Source: CAYMJM01 sp964391325
GTDB lineage: Bacteria; Patescibacteriota; Dojkabacteria; B142; JAFGMG01
Reading direction: 5' to 3'
Length of the DNA stretch: 42,635 nt
Assembly (NCBI GenBank): GCA_964391325.1
Contig: CAYMJM010000007.1
Coordinates: forward strand, 1-42,635
Position 1 is the first letter of the stretch. Every line of letters starts with the position of its first letter. The notes under the pieces were generated by a model. That model was not told where the DNA came from and ran no database searches. It was given only the letters and a program-made list of their open reading frames with translations. This document shows, piece after piece, positions 31,088-40,647 of this stretch. The position numbers and the translations under genes were made by a program.

Positions 31088-32698
31088 TTATTTATTGTTT
31101 GCCGTTACATTTGGAGCCGGCGTAACAATGACTTTGATATCCTCTTTGTATCCCGATTGAGTATATCCATAATTTTCTGGGTCTTCTATAATTTTTGAAG
31201 CTTCAAAATACTCGGCTAGGTATTTTGTTGTTCCAGCTTTTTCTCCCTTTGTAAAATCAACTATAACAGTGCCTTGGTTTTCTAAAGCTCTTTGCTCAGA
31301 AACCATTGTCAGGTTTGAGGATGTAAATGGTAAAGAATTTTGATAAACTTGGTCTCTAAATTTAATTGCAGAATCAATGCTTGTATATGCCCTGCCTAGT
31401 TGATTTGCTATAAGGATACTTGTACTCTCATCATATAGTTCGGGATATTCCCAAATGAGTGCAAGATAAGATTGGGTAGCTTTAAAGGTTTCATCTTTAA
31501 ATTTTAGATAGTAACCATTTGTCTGATCTGTTGGAGGGTGGTAAATGATCTGATTTAGACCGCCGAATTCAGGATCAAGAACAACGTTTATAGGATCAAG
31601 ATCTGCTTCAGAGGTCAGGTTGAAGGCGGCGAATAGTTCTTCTAGGCCTACATTTGCTTCTACATTCTTGTTTATACTTTTGAAAATACTCCAGTATTTT
31701 TCTGCTTTGTCCAAGTCTGAGCCTTTTTCATCAAGAGCCTTTTCTTTTAGGGCATTGAGTACTTGTTGCTGCCGGTCTGCTCGACTGAAGTCACTGGCAT
31801 AGTTCATGTCTCCTTTTATTACTGATCTGAATCTTGCCCACACAAGTGCATGTTCACCATCCATATGCTGGATCCCGGGCTGGAATTCATAGTATAACCA
31901 AGTAGAGTCTGGTGCTCCTTGCTGTCCCCGATAGTCATTGGGATATTGAACTTTCAGGTATGTGGGTACATCTATCTCCACACCTCCTACAGCATCAACT
32001 GCATCTTTCACGCCTTCGAGTTTAATAATAACTCTGTATTGAATCGGCTGTCCAATTATATTTTCGACGGTTTCTTGAAGCAGATCAAAACCATCCTCGA
32101 CATCGTTCCTGCTATGGCCTGTCGCATATATGGCATTTATCTTGTCCCGATAAGGTCCTTGTCCATTTATACTGTATGGGACGTATAGATCTCTTGGAAG
32201 GGATAGGAGCATAGTCTTTTTGGTGCGATGATGATATAGACCGACCATAATAGAGTCTGTATTCATTAGCCCTCCTTGGACAGCACCCTCACCTCTTGTA
32301 TCTAGTCCGACAATAAGCACTCCTGTCATCTCGTCGTGTTGATTAAGTTTGGGACTAAACGCTTGGCTCCAGCATTTGGGATCAAAAATATTACTACAAA
32401 CATCTGTTGACGGATTGTTTGCTGTAATACTGTCATTAAATCTTTGTAGCCGATCCCAGCGCTGATAAGCAAAAATTCCCAGTCCTATTAACCCTGCAAG
32501 TAAAAATAATACAAATAATCTCTTCATGAAGCGCAAGATTTTCCTTTTTTTACCTGTTTTTCTCTCTGTGTTTTGTAGTTCTTTTATTCTATTTGCTTTT
32601 ATCGGATCAGCTTTCGGCGAGTTGAAATTCTCGTTTGTATTGTTTTTATTATAAGCTTGTCCTTTAATTGTTAGTTTTAGATTTTTCATTGGCAGCAT
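31088..32698 (-). CDS. LytR-CpsA-Psr (LCP) family cell-wall glycopolymer ligase
   Basis: The 536-aa protein has a long basic cytoplasmic N-terminus (1-55), one membrane span (about 58-80) and an extracellular LCP domain. Markers are GVLIVGLDTRGEG, NTDSIMVGLYH, MLLSLPRDLYVPY, RDKINAIYATG and VDAVGGVEIDV, with the arginines that bind polyprenyl-pyrophosphate. A C-terminal LytR_C-like domain (about 405-520) follows. These enzymes transfer lipid-linked glycopolymers to peptidoglycan or proteins. The start (32698, or the next ATG at 32689) overlaps the end of the RNase H gene by 35 or 26 bp. Confidence 0.92.
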   Translation of the reverse strand: MLPMKNLKLTIKGQAYNKNNTNENFNSPKADPIKANRIKELQNTERKTGKKRKILRFMKRLFVLFLLAGLIGLGIFAYQRWDRLQRFNDSITANNPSTDVCSNIFDPKCWSQAFSPKLNQHDEMTGVLIVGLDTRGEGAVQGGLMNTDSIMVGLYHHRTKKTMLLSLPRDLYVPYSINGQGPYRDKINAIYATGHSRNDVEDGFDLLQETVENIIGQPIQYRVIIKLEGVKDAVDAVGGVEIDVPTYLKVQYPNDYRGQQGAPDSTWLYYEFQPGIQHMDGEHALVWARFRSVIKGDMNYASDFSRADRQQQVLNALKEKALDEKGSDLDKAEKYWSIFKSINKNVEANVGLEELFAAFNLTSEADLDPINVVLDPEFGGLNQIIYHPPTDQTNGYYLKFKDETFKATQSYLALIWEYPELYDESTSILIANQLGRAYTSIDSAIKFRDQVYQNSLPFTSSNLTMVSEQRALENQGTVIVDFTKGEKAGTTKYLAEYFEASKIIEDPENYGYTQSGYKEDIKVIVTPAPNVTANNK

Positions 32699-33089
32699 CC
32701 AGGCTGATATTAACTAATTTATCGGCAAATTTATTAAATTCTCTAAATACATGCTTAAATATAACATGACGTTCTGCAACAAGATCTTTTACTTCATTAT
32801 ATATACTTAGTAAAGCTTTGTTCTTGACTTTGTATTCACCATTTAGCTGTTTAACGATCAACTCGCTATCTAAGTGGCACATTATTGTGTGTTTTTTATC
32901 AATATGTTTAATACAATATTTTAATCCTAAGAGTATTGCTTGATATTCAGCGTAGTTATTAGTCGTATTACCTAGGTAGCAGCTCTCTATCCAAACTAAT
33001 TTATCCTCTTCGTCAAATAAAATAATACCAACTGCTGCTGGTCCAGGATTTCCTCTTGCTCCACCATCTGTGTATAATTTATATGTCAT
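32664..33089 (-). CDS. Ribonuclease HI-like protein
   Basis: A 141-aa RNase H-fold protein with YTDGGARGNPGPAAVG (Asp8), NNYAEYQAILLGL (Glu48), CHLDSELIVKQLNGEYKVKN (Asp74) and VFREFNKFADKLVN (Asp123). All four metal-binding acids are present. It belongs to the short RNase HI group (YpdQ/RnhA-like) that lacks the basic protrusion and cleaves the RNA strand of RNA-DNA hybrids. It overlaps the downstream LCP gene, so the two share a transcript. Confidence 0.88.
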   Translation of the reverse strand: MTYKLYTDGGARGNPGPAAVGIILFDEEDKLVWIESCYLGNTTNNYAEYQAILLGLKYCIKHIDKKHTIMCHLDSELIVKQLNGEYKVKNKALLSIYNEVKDLVAERHVIFKHVFREFNKFADKLVNISLDAANEKSKTNN

Positions 33090-33220
33090 AAAGCTTTTGC
33101 TAATATTAACTTAAGCATTATAGGAGTTGGGTAGATAGCTGTCTAGTAATAAATTAGAGCACGCGTCTAACTTACTAAAATAAGCGATGCATATCCGTTT
33201 TTATTTTTTAACCTCTATTG

Positions 33221-35356
33221 ATGAAGCAGTTAGAATCATTATTTAATCCTAAATCAATTGCTGTTGTTGGCGTATCTAATGATCCCTCTAAACTAGGCTC
33301 TGTGCTGTTTACTAATATTATTGATTCAGGTTTTCAGGGAAAGCTATATCCAGTTAATCCAAAGTACAACACTTTATTTAATTATAAAGTCTATAAAAGG
33401 GTATCTGACATCCCTTCTAAAGTAGACTTAGTTTGTATCGCGATCCCAGCTCCTTTAGTCACTGATATAATACGGGACGCTGGGAAGAAAAAGATTAAAG
33501 CAGCAATTATTATCACAGCAGGTTTTGGTGAAATAGGGGGAGAAGGGCTTGCACTGGAAAAAGAGCTAAAAGAAGTTGCCAGAAAGACTGGCATAAAAAT
33601 ATTAGGACCGAATTGTCTCGGTATGATAAATCCCCTAAAGAATATAAATGCCTCCTTTGCAGCATCCAACGCCTTGCCGGGGAATATTGCTTTTCTTTCA
33701 CAATCCGGTGCCTTTTGTACAGCTATACTGGACATGTCATTAGAAAAACGGGTAGGTTTTTCTCACATGATCTCTCTGGGAAACAAGATAGATATTAATG
33801 AAAACGAATTAATAGAGTATTGGCAAGAAGATCAGAATGTTGAGGTTATAGGAGCTTACCTGGAAGAAATTAAAAAAGGACAGAAATTATTATCACTCGT
33901 ACAAAAAAAGAGGCATACTAAACCTTTGATAGTATTCAAGCCTGGTGAGACCCAAGAAGCAAAGAGAGCCATAAGTTCGCATACAGGCTCCATGGCTGGG
34001 TCGTCTCAGGTTTTCAAAACTGCTGTGAAACAAAATGGGATTATAGAGGTTAACGAGGTAAATCAAATGTTTCATATGATGATGGCGTTTTCGTGGACTA
34101 ATATCCCAAGGGGTAACAGAGTAGCTGTTATAACGAACGCAGGAGGGCCTGGAATCATCGCAACAGATGAGATTGTAAAAAGCGGCTTAAAAATGGCTGA
34201 TATATCAGGTAAATCAAAGTCAGCTATACAAAAATTTTTACCTTCAACGGCAAGTATAGCTAATCCTATTGATGTCATTGGAGATGCATTGGCTGAAAGA
34301 TACAGAGCACCAATTGATATTCTAGCTCAGGATGACAATGTGGATGCTATTTTAGTACTTCTAACTCCACAATTAGTCACACAGATTGAAGAAACCGCAA
34401 AACTAATAATTAATAGCTCTAAGTTAACTGATAAACCAATTCTAACAGTATTTTTAGGAGGTAAGTATGTGCTTAATGGATTACAAAGACTCTATGATCA
34501 GAAAATGCCTGCTTTCAGATACATTTCGGATGCAGTAGATGTCCTTTCCAAGATGTATGAGTATAGCAAGTATTTAGAAAAGAAAAATAATAAATACTCT
34601 AATATTAGAAAAAATATTCTAAAGCAGGCTGGAAAAGGCAAGTATCGCAAAGAACTCCAAAAATATTTATCCCCTGAAGAAACAGCATTACCTGAGTTAA
34701 TGGTAGTAAAATTGGCTCAAGAAGTAGGTATTAAGCTTCCACGGCAAATTATCAGTACTTCAGTGACACAGGCAGTCGAGTTTGCAGAAAAAATATATCC
34801 CGTAGTAATTAAGGCTACGACTGAAGCAATCCCACATAAAAGCGATGAAAAAGCACTTTACTTAAATATTGCTTCTGAAAAGGTACTGAGAGAAAGATAC
34901 GTAGAGCTTACAGAAACAGTAAAAAGATACTCTCAATCCGAGAAGGTAGAAATTTTGGTTCAGGAACAAGTCCTCTCAGTAGAAGAATTGTTAGTTGGTG
35001 CTAATAGAGATGGGAGTATGGACGTCTATGAGGAGCATACGCCGGGATTTGGTCATTTAATAATATTTGGGAAAGGCGGGATATATACAGAAATTTATCA
35101 GGATTTTGAATCTGTTTTAGTGCCTGCCAGTGATGTAGATATTTACCAGTCTTTTAGTAAGACAAAAGTCGCTCAAATTATCCACGGTGCTAGGGGACAA
35201 AAGCCATTAGCAGAAAAAGACGTGTTAGATACAATACAAGCTGTGCAGAAGATGGTTCTGTTGTATCCTGAGATATCAAGTCTGGACATAAACCCTTTGC
35301 TTGTGTCAGATGCATCTGCAGTAGCCGTTGACCTGAAGGTCTTTGTTAAGCAATAA
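33221..35356 (+). CDS. ADP-forming acetyl-CoA synthetase (fused alpha and beta)
   Basis: A ~711-aa enzyme that makes acetate and ATP from acetyl-CoA, ADP and phosphate. The alpha part has a CoA-binding Rossmann domain (PKSIAVVGVSNDPSKLGS), GPNCLGMINP and FLSQSGAFCTAIL, and the phosphorylated His is in SSHTGSMAG (about residue 254). The beta part is an ATP-grasp domain from about 480 (PVVIKATTEAIPHKSDEKAL, VLVPASD, LDINPLLV). A TTG at 33218 precedes the ATG at 33221, and I use the ATG. It sits in the same plus-strand block as enolase and pyruvate formate-lyase, consistent with acetate fermentation. Confidence 0.93.
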   Translation: MKQLESLFNPKSIAVVGVSNDPSKLGSVLFTNIIDSGFQGKLYPVNPKYNTLFNYKVYKRVSDIPSKVDLVCIAIPAPLVTDIIRDAGKKKIKAAIIITAGFGEIGGEGLALEKELKEVARKTGIKILGPNCLGMINPLKNINASFAASNALPGNIAFLSQSGAFCTAILDMSLEKRVGFSHMISLGNKIDINENELIEYWQEDQNVEVIGAYLEEIKKGQKLLSLVQKKRHTKPLIVFKPGETQEAKRAISSHTGSMAGSSQVFKTAVKQNGIIEVNEVNQMFHMMMAFSWTNIPRGNRVAVITNAGGPGIIATDEIVKSGLKMADISGKSKSAIQKFLPSTASIANPIDVIGDALAERYRAPIDILAQDDNVDAILVLLTPQLVTQIEETAKLIINSSKLTDKPILTVFLGGKYVLNGLQRLYDQKMPAFRYISDAVDVLSKMYEYSKYLEKKNNKYSNIRKNILKQAGKGKYRKELQKYLSPEETALPELMVVKLAQEVGIKLPRQIISTSVTQAVEFAEKIYPVVIKATTEAIPHKSDEKALYLNIASEKVLRERYVELTETVKRYSQSEKVEILVQEQVLSVEELLVGANRDGSMDVYEEHTPGFGHLIIFGKGGIYTEIYQDFESVLVPASDVDIYQSFSKTKVAQIIHGARGQKPLAEKDVLDTIQAVQKMVLLYPEISSLDINPLLVSDASAVAVDLKVFVKQ

Positions 35357-35393
35357 TACATTCGAATAATTATATTTTTATTAAACTTTTTAG

Positions 35394-36653
35394 ATGAAAA
35401 TTAGTCAAATACAAGCTTACGAAATCTTGGCTTCTGGTGGCTATCCTACAGTTGAAGCTGAAGTTATACTAGAATCTGGTGCCAAAGGAAGAGCTTCGGT
35501 GCCATATGGTGCTTCATCAGGTAGTCATGAAGCCACTGTTTTGATAGATAACGATAAAAGCAGGTATCAGGGTAAGGGTATGCTGAAAGTTATAAGAAAT
35601 ATTAAGGAGAAGATCGCTCCAGAAATTATAGGGATGGATCCAGAGGACCAACGTGCCATTGATAACAAAATGATAAAGTTGGATGGAACTGAAAATAAGG
35701 CAAATTTAGGAGGAAATGCAATATTGGCAGTATCGCTTGCAGTAGCTAAGGCAGCAGCAAAAGAAAAAGAAAGTCCTTTTTTCTCTCATATTCGAGAAAC
35801 CTTTGATATTGCAGGAGAAATTGAAACACTTCCTAATCCTATGGTTGTTGTTGTTGAAGGAGGGAAACACGCACATGAAACTACAGATCTGCAGGAATAT
35901 TGCATCACAGGGCTATCTCCCGAAGGTCCTAAAGAGAATATCAGAAAAGTACTGGAAACTTATCATGCCTTGAAAGGGATATTAACAGAACAGGGCTTAT
36001 CTACAAACGTAGGTAATGAAGGAGCTTTCGCTCCTAACGGTATTGCAACAAATGAAGCACCCTTAGAATTTATTGTTGAAGCTATTCAAAAAGCAGGTTA
36101 CGAACCTAGGAAAGATTTGGGGGTTTCTATTGATGCGGCAGCTAGCGAATTTTATGCGGATGGACAGTATAAATTAGTTTTGGAAAATAAGAGCTTGTCA
36201 TCAGAAGAACTAATTTCATACTTTGAAAACTGGTTGGAGAAATATCCAATCGTGTCGATTGAAGATATGCTGTCTGAAGATGACTGGAGTGCATGGACTA
36301 AAATGACAGAGGTTGCCAAGAAGTATGGAGTCGGAAATATTGGAGATGATCTAACAGTAACAAATATCCAAAGGCTGCAAAAAGCTATAGATTTAAATGC
36401 AATTAGTGCGATTTTAATTAAGTTGAACCAGATAGGATCTCTGACAGAAACTATTGGTACATGTCTTTTGGCTAGAGATCATAATCTGATGACGGTGACC
36501 TCACATAGAGGAGGCGGAGAAACAAACGACACTGCAATGGTAGACGTTGCAGTCGCTGTTGGGTCACGATTTATCAAGGTAGGTCCTACTCGAGGAGAAA
36601 GGGTTTCGAAATATAATAGGCTTATGGAAATAGAGAGAATTTTGAATAATTAA
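35394..36653 (+). CDS. eno: Enolase, divergent
   Basis: A 419-aa enolase for 2-phosphoglycerate to PEP. Catalytic positions are recognisable: GASSGSHEA, Glu in VGNEGAFAPNG, metal ligands Asp (SIDAAASEFY), Glu (VSIEDMLSEDDW) and Asp (GDDLTVTN), Lys in ILIKLNQIGS and His in TSHRGGGETND. It departs from most enolases at places that are usually fixed: the MNIINGGAHADN loop is MVVVVEGGKHAHETT, GDEGGFAP has become GNEGAFAP, and SHRSGETED carries an extra Gly. It is probably active, but the loops that close over substrate differ. Confidence 0.92.
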   Translation: MKISQIQAYEILASGGYPTVEAEVILESGAKGRASVPYGASSGSHEATVLIDNDKSRYQGKGMLKVIRNIKEKIAPEIIGMDPEDQRAIDNKMIKLDGTENKANLGGNAILAVSLAVAKAAAKEKESPFFSHIRETFDIAGEIETLPNPMVVVVEGGKHAHETTDLQEYCITGLSPEGPKENIRKVLETYHALKGILTEQGLSTNVGNEGAFAPNGIATNEAPLEFIVEAIQKAGYEPRKDLGVSIDAAASEFYADGQYKLVLENKSLSSEELISYFENWLEKYPIVSIEDMLSEDDWSAWTKMTEVAKKYGVGNIGDDLTVTNIQRLQKAIDLNAISAILIKLNQIGSLTETIGTCLLARDHNLMTVTSHRGGGETNDTAMVDVAVAVGSRFIKVGPTRGERVSKYNRLMEIERILNN

Positions 36654-36685
36654 TTTATTTAAGCTTTCCCGAGGAGTTTTTAATA

Positions 36686-37642
36686 ATGTCAAAAGTTTAT
36701 TTCATTAATAATTTAGAGAGAGGCCAAACTATTGAGGAAGTATTTGGGATTAACACTTTTAAGCAGGCAAAGGATAGAAATAATAGGCCTTATATCGACC
36801 TAGAATTAGTTGATAAAACCGGAACTATTAAAGGAAAAGTATGGTCTGACAATATCTCGAATATAGATAATAATGCACTTTCTGAAGGATCTGTTGTCCG
36901 TATTAAAGGTCTCGTCACCGAGTTTAATGGAAGTTTACAATTGAGTCTTTATGCTTTGAGCTTACATGAAAACTACGACTTAGAAGATTTTCTTCCTGTA
37001 ACTACCAGAAAAATAGAAGCGATGTGGGATGAATTTTTAGAGTATATTAACTCAGTTCAGGACAAAACTATTGAACAGCTTTTGAACGCCCTTGTCGAAA
37101 AGTATGAAGATAAAATTAAGAATAGTCCTGCAGGAAAGTCAGTTCACCACAATTATGTGGGAGGGCTGTTGGAGCACATAGTAGAAATGTTAAACCTATC
37201 AGAAGTTATATGTAAACTATATCCCGAAGCCAACAAGAATATTGTGATTGCTGGTATTATGTTCCACGATATAGGTAAAATCCGCGAACTCTTTGTGGAC
37301 GGGTTTAGAATCGATTATACAGCTGAAGGAAAACTAATTGGGCATATTCCTTTAGGACTTAAAATTTTTAATGAAATAGAGCAGGGTGTCTTGAAAGAAA
37401 ATACGAAGCTACAAATAGAGCATATTATTCTCTCTCATCATTATACTTTAGAATTTGGTTCACCTGTAACACCGAGGACAATTGAGGCTGTAATAGTCAG
37501 TAAAATTGATGATCTCTCATCTAAAGTGAGACTAGTTCAAAAGATTTTAATAAATAATGCAGATAGTAATTCTGAATTTGCTCCTAAAGAGTTTGGTATT
37601 GATGGGGAAATTTATTTAGGGGTTTCAGAGCAAAATTTATAA
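36686..37642 (+). CDS. YhaM-like 3'-5' exoribonuclease (OB fold plus HD domain)
   Basis: A 318-aa protein with an N-terminal OB-fold nucleic-acid-binding domain (about 1-95; LELVDKTGTIKGKVWSDN, VVRIKGLVTEFNGSLQL) and a HD hydrolase domain: SVHHNYVGGLLEHIVEM, the HD pair in GIMFHDIGKIREL, GHIPLG and HIILSHHY. The order and length match YhaM/CBF1, an RNA 3'-5' exonuclease. GAGGAG 9 nt before the ATG is one of the few clear Shine-Dalgarno sites in this window. Confidence 0.88.
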   Translation: MSKVYFINNLERGQTIEEVFGINTFKQAKDRNNRPYIDLELVDKTGTIKGKVWSDNISNIDNNALSEGSVVRIKGLVTEFNGSLQLSLYALSLHENYDLEDFLPVTTRKIEAMWDEFLEYINSVQDKTIEQLLNALVEKYEDKIKNSPAGKSVHHNYVGGLLEHIVEMLNLSEVICKLYPEANKNIVIAGIMFHDIGKIRELFVDGFRIDYTAEGKLIGHIPLGLKIFNEIEQGVLKENTKLQIEHIILSHHYTLEFGSPVTPRTIEAVIVSKIDDLSSKVRLVQKILINNADSNSEFAPKEFGIDGEIYLGVSEQNL

Positions 37643-37682
37643 GCTACATATTTAATTTATATTCTGTCAGTTATTTTCGGCT

Positions 37683-38504
37683 ATGACTTTATCACATGAA
37701 GGTATAAACCCCTGTTCTTGCGAATCTAGAGATGCTAGTTCTCTTTTCTCTCCTATAAGCGTAGACCGTCGTATCTTGCTGATAGAAGACGTAAACGAAG
37801 ACTGGTATACCGCCGAATTTGTTGCTGACGAAATATTAGAGTCTTTGGCTAATCTCCAAGGACTGCTTAAGGCTCAACCAAGCAATAAAGCTACTGAATT
37901 TTTAGCTGCTGCTATAGATAATTTTATCTCCAGTCATAGTGACGACTATGAATATGAAATGGAAGACGACTATGATGGCCAAGATTGCGAGTTGATATCT
38001 GAGCTTGCAATTGGTGAAGAAACCAGTGAAAGAATAGATACTTACATAGGTTATGGTGTCAACCTGATCGAGGTCTTACTGGAGGAAATGCAAGGCCAGT
38101 ATTCATTAGAACCGGAAGACGGGATTCGGATACCGCAAGAAGGCACGGATGACTATTCTTTGAGCCAAGAGCACGAAACAGTAAGTGACCAAAATGTTTT
38201 CGCAGGCAGGATCATAGATGAGACAACAGCTTTATTTATGCAGAGTTCCGATGATATGTTGACAGAAGCTATCACAGTGGAAGTATACAGAATTTTCTAT
38301 GATCTCCAGGGCGCCTATTTCGAGGATAGAGATAATTTAGGTGAACTTGCTTATCCCAACATGTTGAGACAAGTCATTGGGTTCGTGCTAGGTTATTTTG
38401 ATCCAGAATCAGTAGAAGAAGGTGAGGCTTTAGATGAAAAGTTAGCTTTTATTGATAAGTTGGTACGTTCCTTTTTTGATAATATTAATGAATTTTCGTT
38501 GTAA
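37683..38504 (+). CDS. Acidic cytosolic protein of unknown function
   Basis: I do not recognise this 273-aa protein. It has no signal or membrane segment and is strongly acidic, with clusters such as DDYEYEMEDDYDGQD (about 92-106). Helical segments are likely at both ends, separated by a polar, Glu/Asp-rich linker (about 140-175). The two halves show loosely similar elements (FLAAAIDNFISS and FIDKLVRSFFDNINEF), so a duplicated helical repeat is possible. It lies between yhaM and the ABC exporter genes. Confidence 0.65.
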   Translation: MTLSHEGINPCSCESRDASSLFSPISVDRRILLIEDVNEDWYTAEFVADEILESLANLQGLLKAQPSNKATEFLAAAIDNFISSHSDDYEYEMEDDYDGQDCELISELAIGEETSERIDTYIGYGVNLIEVLLEEMQGQYSLEPEDGIRIPQEGTDDYSLSQEHETVSDQNVFAGRIIDETTALFMQSSDDMLTEAITVEVYRIFYDLQGAYFEDRDNLGELAYPNMLRQVIGFVLGYFDPESVEEGEALDEKLAFIDKLVRSFFDNINEFSL

Positions 38505-38534
38505 TTATGCATTTGAAGGGCTAAAATACAGTTT

Positions 38535-39464
38535 ATGAAAAAAGCATTAATAGTCGAAAATTTAGTAAAAGACTACAAAGGGTTCAAAGCTGTGGACGGC
38601 ATCAGTTTCCATGTTGATGAAGGAGAGATATTTGGTATCTTGGGCCCAAATGGTGCTGGTAAAACTACAACCTTGGAGATGATAGAGGGTTTACGGTCAA
38701 TAACAAGTGGAAAAGCTACCGTAGCTGGGGTAAAAATTCCTTCCAGAAGCAGTAGGCAAAGACTTCAAGAGCATATTGGTGTGCAACTCCAATCAAGTTC
38801 ATATTTTGATTTTTTAACTTTGTATGAAATATTGGATTTATTTGGATCTTTTTATAAAGAACGTATAGATCCGTTGCGATTATTAGAGATGGTACAGTTG
38901 CATGAGAAAAAAGATAGTCTTGTTAAAAATCTCTCAGGAGGCCAGTCACAGCGATTCTCAATTATAGCTGCAATAGTTAACAATCCTAAAATTGTATTTC
39001 TAGATGAACCAACAACAGGACTGGACCCTCAAATTCGTAGATCTTTATGGGAACTCATACGTGATATCAACAAGGAAGGTAAAACAGTAATACTAACGAC
39101 GCACTATATGGAGGAAGCGGAAGAGTTATGTAATAGAATCGCAATTATGGACAAAGGAAAAATCATTGCCTGCGACAGTCCGCAGGGACTTATTAGCTCA
39201 CAGGGGTTAAAATTCACCATCAAGTTTACTCCGCAATCTAAGATGACTAAGAGGCAGACTGAAAAGTTTGAAAAGCATCCCTTAGTTACGAAATTCTGGG
39301 AGGAAAAAAGTAAATATGTCTTTCGAATCGAAGACCCCACTAAAATTAATGACATTTTAGGATGGTTGGAAAATGAGCATATTCTATTTCGAAACCTAGA
39401 AATATTGCCTCCAAATCTGGAGGATGTCTTCCTTAAATTAACTGGCAAGAAACTGAGAGAATGA
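38535..39464 (+). CDS. ABC transporter ATP-binding protein (ABC-2 type)
   Basis: A 309-aa ATPase: Walker A GPNGAGKTT (about 38-46), Q-loop VQLQSSSYFDF, signature NLSGGQSQRFS, Walker B IVFLDEPTTGLDP, and the H-loop His in TTHYMEEAE. The C-terminal ~90-residue extension is typical of drug- or polysaccharide-exporting ABC-2 ATPases. Its stop overlaps the permease start by 4 bp (ATGA at 39461-39464), so ATPase and permease are translated together. Confidence 0.95.
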   Translation: MKKALIVENLVKDYKGFKAVDGISFHVDEGEIFGILGPNGAGKTTTLEMIEGLRSITSGKATVAGVKIPSRSSRQRLQEHIGVQLQSSSYFDFLTLYEILDLFGSFYKERIDPLRLLEMVQLHEKKDSLVKNLSGGQSQRFSIIAAIVNNPKIVFLDEPTTGLDPQIRRSLWELIRDINKEGKTVILTTHYMEEAEELCNRIAIMDKGKIIACDSPQGLISSQGLKFTIKFTPQSKMTKRQTEKFEKHPLVTKFWEEKSKYVFRIEDPTKINDILGWLENEHILFRNLEILPPNLEDVFLKLTGKKLRE

Positions 39465-40588
39465 TGGCCAAATTATTCATTTACACAATTAAGCAGTTAT
39501 TACGTGACAAAGAAGCTTTATTCTGGATAATGATTTTCCCAGTCATCTTCATTCTAATTTTTAGCCTGTTTGATTTCAGTGGTGGTGTAAATGCAAGGAT
39601 CTTAGTAGTAAACAAATCCAACAATGAAATTACTAATAATCTATTAATAGCGTTAGGTCAAATTGAAGGGGTAGGGGTCAATACTTCCGTTGATTCTCTT
39701 GATGAGGCAAAGGAAGCTTTGTCAAAATCAAAGGAATACGAATTTAATTATGAAGAAGAAGTAAATGTAGAAAGACCAAACGTTGTTTTATTTATTCCTG
39801 AAGGATATGGAGAAGAAACCTATACAACCGAAGTTTACTATAATGAAAGCGAAGAAGGCCAAATCAGCCCAAGTGGCATAATTACCTCAATCGTCAGTGA
39901 TATTACAGATGAGATGGTACTGCAGAATGCAGGAGTAGAGAATCCCTTTAATATTGAAAGAAAAGGGGTTTCAGTAAATGAGATTGGTTACTTTGATATT
40001 CTCGTCCCAGGGATAATAGGCATGAGTATTATGCAATCTGGGATTATTGGTATGGCGACAGTGATAGCTACTTTAAAGGAAAAGAGAGTCCTCAAGAGGC
40101 TTTCTGCTACCCCCTTGCCTATTTGGAAATTCCTTTTAGTTGAAGTACTAACACGCGTTGTGATAACCATCATACAAATAACCATAATGCTTTCCTTGTC
40201 AGTTGCAGTACTGGGCGCAAGTATATATGGTAATATTCCTTTACTGTACTTTATTGGGATTTTTAGTAGTTTTGTATTTTTGACACTAGGATTTGTTGCA
40301 GCTGCCATTACAAATTCAGCCAATGCTGCTTCTGGTCTAGCAAGCGTGCTGACAACTCCAATGATGTTCCTTTCTGGAGTCTTTTTTGATCGTGAGACAT
40401 TACCTAATGTCATAAAAGTGATTGCAGATTTCTTACCGCTTTCTCCTGTGTTAGATGCAATGCGTGAGGTGTCTCTTCAAGAAGCTGGTTTTAGAGAAAT
40501 ACAAACAGAGCTTGTTATCATCGCCATGTGGACTATTGTTTCATTTATCTTAGCTGCTAAAACATTTAATTTTCGAGAGGAGAGTTAA
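39461..40588 (+). CDS. ABC-2 type permease
   Basis: A 375-aa permease with one N-terminal span (about 20-38), a large extracytoplasmic domain (about 39-180), and five C-terminal spans. FDILVPGIIGMSIMQSGIIG and LKEKRVLKRLSATPLP, then FLSGVFFDRETLP, match the ABC-2 YadH/DrrB-like family. Together with the preceding ATPase it should form an exporter; the substrate (drug, lipid or polysaccharide) is unknown. Confidence 0.92.
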   Translation: MMAKLFIYTIKQLLRDKEALFWIMIFPVIFILIFSLFDFSGGVNARILVVNKSNNEITNNLLIALGQIEGVGVNTSVDSLDEAKEALSKSKEYEFNYEEEVNVERPNVVLFIPEGYGEETYTTEVYYNESEEGQISPSGIITSIVSDITDEMVLQNAGVENPFNIERKGVSVNEIGYFDILVPGIIGMSIMQSGIIGMATVIATLKEKRVLKRLSATPLPIWKFLLVEVLTRVVITIIQITIMLSLSVAVLGASIYGNIPLLYFIGIFSSFVFLTLGFVAAAITNSANAASGLASVLTTPMMFLSGVFFDRETLPNVIKVIADFLPLSPVLDAMREVSLQEAGFREIQTELVIIAMWTIVSFILAAKTFNFREES

Positions 40589-40592
40589 CTCT

Positions 40593-40632
40593 AGGATCAA
40601 GCTTCTTCTTATCATTTGCCTGACTTGATCCT
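40593..40632. repeat. Inverted repeat after the ABC permease gene
   Basis: AGGATCAAG (40593-40601) pairs with CTTGATCCT (40624-40632) around a 22-nt loop. No T tract follows, so it is at most a weak terminator on the plus strand. Confidence 0.4.
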
Positions 40633-40647
40633 TAGTTCATATCAACA

